Part shown: one piece after another, positions 58,679 to 64,000 of the stretch
Position numbering within the stretch: position 1 is the first letter of the stretch
Layout: each line of letters begins with the position of its first letter
DNA from: JAHIVB01 sp964574705
GTDB taxonomy: Bacteria > Bacillota_I > Bacilli_A > Izemoplasmatales > Hujiaoplasmataceae
Assembly: GCA_964574705.1 (NCBI GenBank)
Contig: CAZNOO010000004.1
Coordinates: 44,690 to 108,689 of the forward strand
Length of the DNA stretch: 64,000 bases
Direction of reading: 5' to 3'
The notes under the pieces: generated by a model
Databases searched by the model: none
Told to the model about the DNA's origin: nothing
Seen by the model: only the letters and a program-made list of their open reading frames with translations
Made by a program: the position numbers and the translations under genes

Positions 58679-61363
58679 TTAGAATAAGGTTTGTTGGACA
58701 ATATTGGAATCATCGTCTTCTTCGTCTTCCTCTTCTTCTTTCTTGACTTCAAGTTTAGGACGTTTCGCGGGTCTGTCTTGCGCTACGAAGTTTTCTCTGC
58801 TTGAAAGAATCTTTTCAAGTTCGAGCATGACATCTTCCGTTTCAACGACTTCTTCGGTCTCTTCATCATCAAAGGACTCAGCGTCTTCTTTAAATAGTTT
58901 CATTAAGGATTGGTTGACGAGATAGGGTTGATTTTTGTCCATTTTGAAATCGATGGGACATCCTTCTTTTTCTAGCACCGGAACGCCGTGTTCATATTTA
59001 TCAGGCTTGAGATCCGTTCCGGATATGATAAATTCACCGTCTTTCAAGATGATTCTGAAGGTAATGTATTCTTTGAGTCTGAATACATTTTCGCTCAGCA
59101 TTCCGATGAATTGATAGGGGTTCGTCTTCACGCTCTTGAGGTATAGTTTTCCCTTCGCAGGGCGATGACTAAAATCGATGGTAGATGAGAAGCAACGTTT
59201 GATAGCACCACGGTTTGTCAGGATTAAGACTTCATCCTTTGAAATCGCGTTTGTGTATCTCGCTCCGACAACATCGTCATCCCGGAGATTGATTCCCTTG
59301 ACGCCTTTGGCGGAAAGGGATTGAAGCGGAATTTCACTTAAATCATATTTGACGACGTATCCATTTCTGGACGTAATCGTAACCGAAGTGTCGTAGGATT
59401 CTTTGATATCCACACTCACAAGGTGATTGATTTTAGAAGCAGGCATGCAATTGTACGTTTTATTGAGTCTAATTTGTTGGAACTCCGATAAAGGTACTTG
59501 TTTGATTGCGCCTTGCTGATTCGCAAGAAGAATCGCTTTGTCATCTTCAAAGGAGTCGATTGTCAGCATGTCTAAAACGTCTTCCGAATCTTTTAAAGGC
59601 GCAAATACGCCAATGTATTCTCCTAAGTCCCTCCATTTCATGTCAGGGACTTTATAGACTGGGATATTGATATAATTTCCAAGCGTTGTAAAAATCAAGA
59701 GTGTGTCTCTGGTATTGACTTCTTGTTGTTTTAAGACAAAGTCATCTTGCTTAAGTCCGGTATTGCCTTGTGTCGCTTGATAGCTCTTGATTGAAGTGCG
59801 TTTGATGTATCCGTCTTTTGAAAGAACGACCATGACATTTTCGTTTTGAATTAATTCTTGCTCGTCGATTTCTAGTTTCTTGATTTCGTCCTTTATTTCG
59901 CTTCTTCTTGGTTGTGGAAGAGCGAGAGATAGTTCTGTCAATTCCATGACGATGACGTTTTCAAGGACAAGTTCGTTGCTCAAAACTTTCGAGAGTTGGT
60001 TGATTTGTTTTTGAAGTTCGAGATTCTCTTTCTTCATCTCTTCGACATCGGTCGAAGACAATCGGTATAATTGCAAGCTGACGATGGCGTCAGCCTGTAC
60101 TTCTGTAAAACCAAATAGACTCATTAGTTTATCAATAGAGTCTCTTTTGCCAAAGGATGCCCTGATGGCTGTGATGACTTCATCGAGGATGTCGACCATC
60201 TTCAAGAATCCGTCGACGATGTGGCTTCTTTTCTCGGCTCTTTGAAGTTCGAAGTTACTGCGGTTTCGAATGACTTCTTTTTGATGAAGGATATACGAAT
60301 TCAAAAGTTCGTTCAAACTTAATTGCTTTGGACTCTTTTGGTCAATGGCAACCACGTTGTAATTGAACGCAACTGACAAATCAGTGTTCTTAAGCAAATA
60401 AGCGAGTACGACTTGAGAAGAGATTTCTTTTTTCAAGTCAACAACGATTCTAAGACCTTCTCGGTCAGATTCATCGCGGACTTCGATAATTCCATCGATT
60501 TTCTTTTTTAATCTGATTTCGTCGATTTTACGAACGAGATCTGATTTATTGACTTCATAAGGAATTTCAGTCACAATCAAAGAAGTGTCTTGAACTTCGA
60601 CCTTGCTTTTGATGATGATTCTTCCTTTTCCTGTTTCGAAGGCTTTACGGATTTCATCCGTTCCTTCGACAATGGCGCCTGTTGGAAAATCAGGTCCTTT
60701 GATGATTTTTGCCAAATCTTCAATGGTCGCTTCCGGATGTCTGATTTTATAGATAACGGCATCAATGACTTCATTTAGGTTATGGGGCGGAATGTTGGTC
60801 GCATATCCTGTTGCCATACCCATTGAACCATTCACGAGCAAGTTTGGAAATTTGGCTGGTAAGACGACGGGTTCATATTCTTCGTCGTCAAAGTTTGGAA
60901 TGAAGTTAACCGTTCTTTTGTCGATGTCTCTTAAGAGTTGTTCCGCATAGACAGAAAGTCTCGCTTCCGTATAACGCATCGCTGCAGCTGGGTCGTTGTC
61001 AATCGACCCATTGTTTCCGTGCATGTCAATCAAAAGAGTCCCCATCTTCCAGGTTTGGCTCATTCTGACCATGGCGTCATACACAGAAGTGTCACCATGA
61101 GGGTGAAATTTACCGATGACTTCTCCGACGATTCTAGCGGACTTCTTATACGGTTTCGTAGAACCCATACCTAATGCATGCATTGCATATAAAATTCTTC
61201 TTTGGACCGGTTTTAGGCCATCTCTGACGTCTGGCAGGGCACGGTCTTGAATAATGTATTTTGAGTATTTACCGAAGCGGTCTCCAATGATAGTCTCTAA
61301 ATTTTCGGGGATGATTTTCTCATCAAGAAAAACGTCAAGTTTCTTTTTGACAGATTTTGCCAT
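58679..61363 (-). CDS. parC: DNA topoisomerase IV subunit A
   Basis: An 894-residue ParC/GrlA. The winged-helix region has DGLKPVQRRILYAM, the quinolone-determining segment is HPHGDTSVYDAMVRM (Asp91, Thr92, Ser93), and the active Tyr131 is in AAAMRYTEARL. It decatenates daughter chromosomes with ParE. ParC instead of GyrA is preferred from the pairing with parE and the absence of the GyrA-box form. The last 25 residues are a highly acidic stretch followed by NIVQQTLF at the extreme end, which resembles a sliding-clamp-binding motif. Start overlaps parE stop (TAATG). Confidence 0.94.
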   Translation of the reverse strand: MAKSVKKKLDVFLDEKIIPENLETIIGDRFGKYSKYIIQDRALPDVRDGLKPVQRRILYAMHALGMGSTKPYKKSARIVGEVIGKFHPHGDTSVYDAMVRMSQTWKMGTLLIDMHGNNGSIDNDPAAAMRYTEARLSVYAEQLLRDIDKRTVNFIPNFDDEEYEPVVLPAKFPNLLVNGSMGMATGYATNIPPHNLNEVIDAVIYKIRHPEATIEDLAKIIKGPDFPTGAIVEGTDEIRKAFETGKGRIIIKSKVEVQDTSLIVTEIPYEVNKSDLVRKIDEIRLKKKIDGIIEVRDESDREGLRIVVDLKKEISSQVVLAYLLKNTDLSVAFNYNVVAIDQKSPKQLSLNELLNSYILHQKEVIRNRSNFELQRAEKRSHIVDGFLKMVDILDEVITAIRASFGKRDSIDKLMSLFGFTEVQADAIVSLQLYRLSSTDVEEMKKENLELQKQINQLSKVLSNELVLENVIVMELTELSLALPQPRRSEIKDEIKKLEIDEQELIQNENVMVVLSKDGYIKRTSIKSYQATQGNTGLKQDDFVLKQQEVNTRDTLLIFTTLGNYINIPVYKVPDMKWRDLGEYIGVFAPLKDSEDVLDMLTIDSFEDDKAILLANQQGAIKQVPLSEFQQIRLNKTYNCMPASKINHLVSVDIKESYDTSVTITSRNGYVVKYDLSEIPLQSLSAKGVKGINLRDDDVVGARYTNAISKDEVLILTNRGAIKRCFSSTIDFSHRPAKGKLYLKSVKTNPYQFIGMLSENVFRLKEYITFRIILKDGEFIISGTDLKPDKYEHGVPVLEKEGCPIDFKMDKNQPYLVNQSLMKLFKEDAESFDDEETEEVVETEDVMLELEKILSSRENFVAQDRPAKRPKLEVKKEEEEDEEDDDSNIVQQTLF

Positions 61364-63303
61364 TATTCTTCCCCCTTAATCCGATAGTTGTCTTCGCTTT
61401 CAAATGAAACGAAAGTGTCAATCCATTCTTTTCTCGGTTCGACTTTGTCGCCCATTAAAACGCTGATTCGTTGATCGGCGTCTGCCATGTCTTCAATATG
61501 AACTCGAATGAGAGTCCTCGTCTCAGGATTCATGGTCGTATCCCATAACTGGGTAGCGTTCATTTCACCGAGTCCTTTGTATCTTTGGATATTATACGTT
61601 TTATATTTTTTGCAGATTTGTTCACGATCATCTTCATTCCATGCGTAAGTGATGTCCTCACGTTTGGAATTACGAGTTATTTTATAGAGTGGTGGAAGTG
61701 CAATATATAATTTGCCAGCTTCGACAAGGGGTCTCATATAGCGGAAAAAGAAAGTGATGAGCAAAACTTGGATGTGGGCACCGTCGGTGTCCGCATCGGT
61801 CATGATGATGACTTTGTTGTATTGTGATTTTGATACTTGAAAGTCGCTTCCAAGACCCGCGCCGATGGTTGAGATGATGGTTCCAATCTCTTCGTTTTTC
61901 AAAACGTCTTCCATCTTTTGCTTCTCGGAGTTGATGACTTTTCCACGCAAAGGAAGAATCGCTTGGAACCTGCGGTCACGTCCTTGTTTTGCGGAGCCTC
62001 CAGCGGAGTCTCCTTCGACTAAAAATAGTTCATTGATTTTTGGATTTTTCGAGGTTGCAGGTGAAAGTTTTCCAGAAAGAATCGTATCTTGTTTTACGAC
62101 TTTTTTGACAAGCCTTGCATCTTCTCTTGCTTTTCTAGCTGCTTCTCGAGCATTTCTAGCTCCTAGTGACTTATCAATTAATATCGCTGATATTTGAGGG
62201 TTTTCAGTTAAATAGATATTTAGTTTTTCGGTAATGACGTTTTCAACAGCGGGTCTTGCCTCAGGGCTACCGAGTTTGTTCTTTGTTTGACCTTCGAACT
62301 GAAGAAGGTTTTCCGGAATTCTAATTGAGACGATAACTGTGAGTCCTTCACGGATGTCTGCGCCTTCTAAAGCCAAATCTTTTTCTTTTAAAAGACTCAT
62401 TCTTCTGGCATAGTCGTTGAACACTTTTGTGAATGCAGACTTAAATCCGGTTTCGTGGGTTCCGCCATCTTTGGTCCTGACGTTGTTCACAAAAGAGATG
62501 ATATTGTCAGAATAAGCATTGGTATATTGAAATGCGACTTCAACTTCGATGGTCTGGGAAGCCCCTTCGAAATAAACCGTTTCATGAAGCGGTGTTTTTT
62601 GTTGATTGATATATTTGACGTATTCAGAAATACCGTCTTCATAAATGTAGACTTCTTTCTGCTTACTTCTTTCGTCTTGTAAAATGACTTTCAAGCCTTT
62701 GATTAAAAATGCGCTTTCTCTGAGTCTTTCTTCCAATGTTTGGAAATGAAAAAGTGTCGTTGAAAAGATGGTTTGATCCGGTTTGAACCAGACTTCGGTT
62801 CCTTGTTTCTTCGTTTCACCAATGACAATCAATTCATTGACTTTTTTTCCACCGTTTTCAAAACGCATTTTGTACATGAGTCCGTCACGGTGAACTGTGA
62901 CTTCAAGAAACTCGGAAAGTGCATTGACGACCGAAGCTCCAACCCCATGCAAACCACCGGATACTTTGTATACTCCAGAGTTTCCGAACTTGCCACCAGC
63001 ATGCAATTTAGAAAAAATGACTTCCACACCGGAGAGTCCAGATGAATGCATATCGACTGGCATTCCTCGCCCGTCGTCCACGACCAAAATCGAGTTGTCT
63101 TCTTTGACAACCACCTTGATTGTTTTTCCATAGCCTGCCAAGACTTCGTCGATTGAATTGTCAACGATTTCCCAGACGAGATGGTGAAGCCCTCTGGCGT
63201 CGGTGGAACCGACGTACATTCCAGGTCTCTTCCTTACAGCTTCAAGGCCTTCCAAGATTTGGATGGACTGTGCATTGTAGATTTCATTTCCTTTTGCGCT
63301 CAT
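61363..63303 (-). CDS. parE: DNA topoisomerase IV subunit B
   Basis: A 646-residue ATPase subunit: GHKL motifs EIVDNSIDE, VDDGRGMPVD and GGLHGVGASVVNALS, then the TOPRIM region with LVEGDSAGGSAKQGRDRR and MTDADTDGAHI, and the C-terminal RYKGLGEMNATQLWDTTM. The length (no insert of Gram-negative GyrB) and the downstream parC support ParE. The second of two close ATGs (63301-63303) has AAGGGG eight bases upstream and is chosen. Confidence 0.95.
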   Translation of the reverse strand: MSAKGNEIYNAQSIQILEGLEAVRKRPGMYVGSTDARGLHHLVWEIVDNSIDEVLAGYGKTIKVVVKEDNSILVVDDGRGMPVDMHSSGLSGVEVIFSKLHAGGKFGNSGVYKVSGGLHGVGASVVNALSEFLEVTVHRDGLMYKMRFENGGKKVNELIVIGETKKQGTEVWFKPDQTIFSTTLFHFQTLEERLRESAFLIKGLKVILQDERSKQKEVYIYEDGISEYVKYINQQKTPLHETVYFEGASQTIEVEVAFQYTNAYSDNIISFVNNVRTKDGGTHETGFKSAFTKVFNDYARRMSLLKEKDLALEGADIREGLTVIVSIRIPENLLQFEGQTKNKLGSPEARPAVENVITEKLNIYLTENPQISAILIDKSLGARNAREAARKAREDARLVKKVVKQDTILSGKLSPATSKNPKINELFLVEGDSAGGSAKQGRDRRFQAILPLRGKVINSEKQKMEDVLKNEEIGTIISTIGAGLGSDFQVSKSQYNKVIIMTDADTDGAHIQVLLITFFFRYMRPLVEAGKLYIALPPLYKITRNSKREDITYAWNEDDREQICKKYKTYNIQRYKGLGEMNATQLWDTTMNPETRTLIRVHIEDMADADQRISVLMGDKVEPRKEWIDTFVSFESEDNYRIKGEE

Positions 63304-63379
63304 GTGCATAACCCCTTTTAGCTCTCCTTTTATTATACCAAACTTTTACATTTTTTTCCTTATCTTTTTCAAGTAATTA

Positions 63380-63388
63380 TGATATAAT
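63380..63388 (+). promoter_or_regulatory. Extended -10 promoter of plsY
   Basis: TGATATAAT lies 25 bases before the plsY start, ahead of a CGGAGG ribosome site; no clear -35. The same 104-base gap holds a minus-strand TATAAT for parE. Confidence 0.6.
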
Positions 63389-63413
63389 TTTGTGGTATAT
63401 CGGAGGTTGCTAT

Positions 63414-64000
63414 ATGGTAAATGTATTATTTCTTTTAATCGCATACTTACTGGGTTCCATCCCCTTCTCCTATCTCATCGGCGAAATGTTCAGACATCAA
63501 GACTTAAGGAAGCTCGGAAGTGGAAATTTAGGCGCAACCAATGCGTTTCGAGAGTTTGGAAAACCGATTGGAATCGCCGTCAGTTTACTCGATGTCACGA
63601 AGAGTGGTCTGCTTGTGTTTTTGATGATTAACACGACTTGGTTTGACAACCTTGATTTGATTAGTCCTTTATATTTCGGACTGGCATCCGTTATTGGGCA
63701 TGTGTATCCAGTTTGGTTCAAATTCAAAGGCGGAAAAGGAGTCGCTACTTCTTTTGGCTTACTTCTAGCATATGACTATAGAATTGCAATTGTTATGGTC
63801 CTCGTATTCTTCCTGACTCAAATTATTACTAGATATGTATCCGTCTCTTCCGTCACGAGTGCAGTTGTAACATTAGTTCTTGTAATTGTCAGGTATTTTA
63901 CTTTAGAGAGAAGCATTCCTTTAATCATTGTCACGGCATGTGCGGTTGGAATCATTATTATTAGCCATCGTTCCAATTTCATTAGACTTAAAAATGGAAC
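63414..64000 (+). CDS. plsY: Glycerol-3-phosphate acyltransferase PlsY, partial at right edge
   Basis: From ATG 63414, 195 codons run to the window edge. The membrane enzyme transfers acyl groups from acyl-phosphate to glycerol-3-phosphate, the first step of phospholipid synthesis. Motifs 1-3 are all visible: GSIPFSYLIG, KLGSGNLGATNAFR and GHVYPVWFKFKGGKGVAT, plus HRSNFIRLKNG at the end, so only a few C-terminal residues are missing. Divergent from parE, as in other Firmicutes. Confidence 0.95.
   Translation, partial: MVNVLFLLIAYLLGSIPFSYLIGEMFRHQDLRKLGSGNLGATNAFREFGKPIGIAVSLLDVTKSGLLVFLMINTTWFDNLDLISPLYFGLASVIGHVYPVWFKFKGGKGVATSFGLLLAYDYRIAIVMVLVFFLTQIITRYVSVSSVTSAVVTLVLVIVRYFTLERSIPLIIVTACAVGIIIISHRSNFIRLKNG

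Noticed and set aside
58679..63303. GyrA/GyrB instead of ParC/ParE
   Set aside because: Gene order B-A with TAATG coupling next to plsY and the C-terminal sequence favour topoisomerase IV; not absolutely excluded without alignment.
1..64000. Mycoplasma genetic code (TGA as Trp)
   Set aside because: Many genes end with TGA at exact family C-termini and in ATGA overlaps; Trp is encoded by TGG.
1..64000. tRNA or rRNA genes, insertion sequences, phage genes
   Set aside because: Intergenic spaces are short, and those inspected contain only promoters, terminators, leaders and rnpB; no transposase-like frame was seen.

Overview
The window reads as chromosome of a low-GC, Gram-positive-derived bacterium. 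TGA is used as a normal stop codon many times (the gene ending at 271, the 6184/6187 ATGA overlap, the genes ending at 10113, 28311 and 50426). That excludes the Mycoplasma/Spiroplasma code and fits Firmicutes or the standard-code Mollicutes relatives (Acholeplasma, Izemoplasma, Haloplasma). A type-B RNase P RNA, parE-parC, mutS2, rnhC, rel, ParC/RNase HIII gene pairings and a Cas4-like/DUF2779 protein agree. My best guess is an Izemoplasmatales-like organism; this is inference from gene content. Nearly all genes lie on the minus strand; the exceptions are the coiled-coil pair (11.2-17.7 kb), rnhC-sodA (39.3-40.9 kb) and plsY at the right edge.

Positions 1-8900 hold most of a bacterial microcompartment (BMC) operon read right to left from one near-perfect promoter: a LacI-type regulator, triose-phosphate isomerase, an unknown BMC protein, a CoA-acylating aldehyde dehydrogenase, a PduS-like electron-transfer protein, a PduT-like trimer shell protein with a pore cysteine, three nearly identical hexamer shell proteins, deoxyribose-phosphate aldolase, a pentamer shell protein, an RpiB homologue and a second pentamer that runs off the left edge. 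The content matches the 'sugar phosphate utilizing' BMC class as I remember it: deoxyribose-5-phosphate is split inside the shell into acetaldehyde (oxidised to acetyl-CoA) and glyceraldehyde-3-phosphate. Unusual here are a TIM with a targeting-like N-terminal helix, an RpiB with Asp in place of the catalytic Cys, and PduS/PduT without any B12 enzyme or alcohol dehydrogenase in view.

Positions 9-23 kb: queA and ruvB; a two-gene, 6.4-kb transcription unit of giant coiled-coil proteins of unknown function with its own promoter and terminator; then deoB (phosphopentomutase, which would supply deoxyribose-5-phosphate to the BMC), xerD-like recombinase, hemW and lepA. Positions 22.9-37 kb: RNase P RNA overlapping the end of pnp, rpsO, a DUF2779 nuclease-like protein, Nudix, YczE-like membrane protein with a structured leader, an esterase, lon, tig, a membrane protein, ribF, truB, thioredoxin and mutS2. 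Positions 39-48 kb: rnhC, sodA, and a tightly overlapping operon (AI-2E-type permease, membrane protein, tcdA, msrA, psuG, dCMP deaminase, PDZ-Lon protease, membrane protein, lspA, rluD-like). Positions 48-64 kb: hisS with an unusual leader and Cys-rich tail, acpP, dtd, rel, apt, recJ, nadC, an unknown winged-helix protein, a GLUG-repeat lipoprotein, parC, parE and plsY.

Nucleic-acid salvage is a recurrent theme (deoB, DERA BMC, psuG, dCMP deaminase, apt, several nucleases), which fits a life on nucleosides or environmental DNA. No tRNA, rRNA, insertion sequence or CRISPR array was found.
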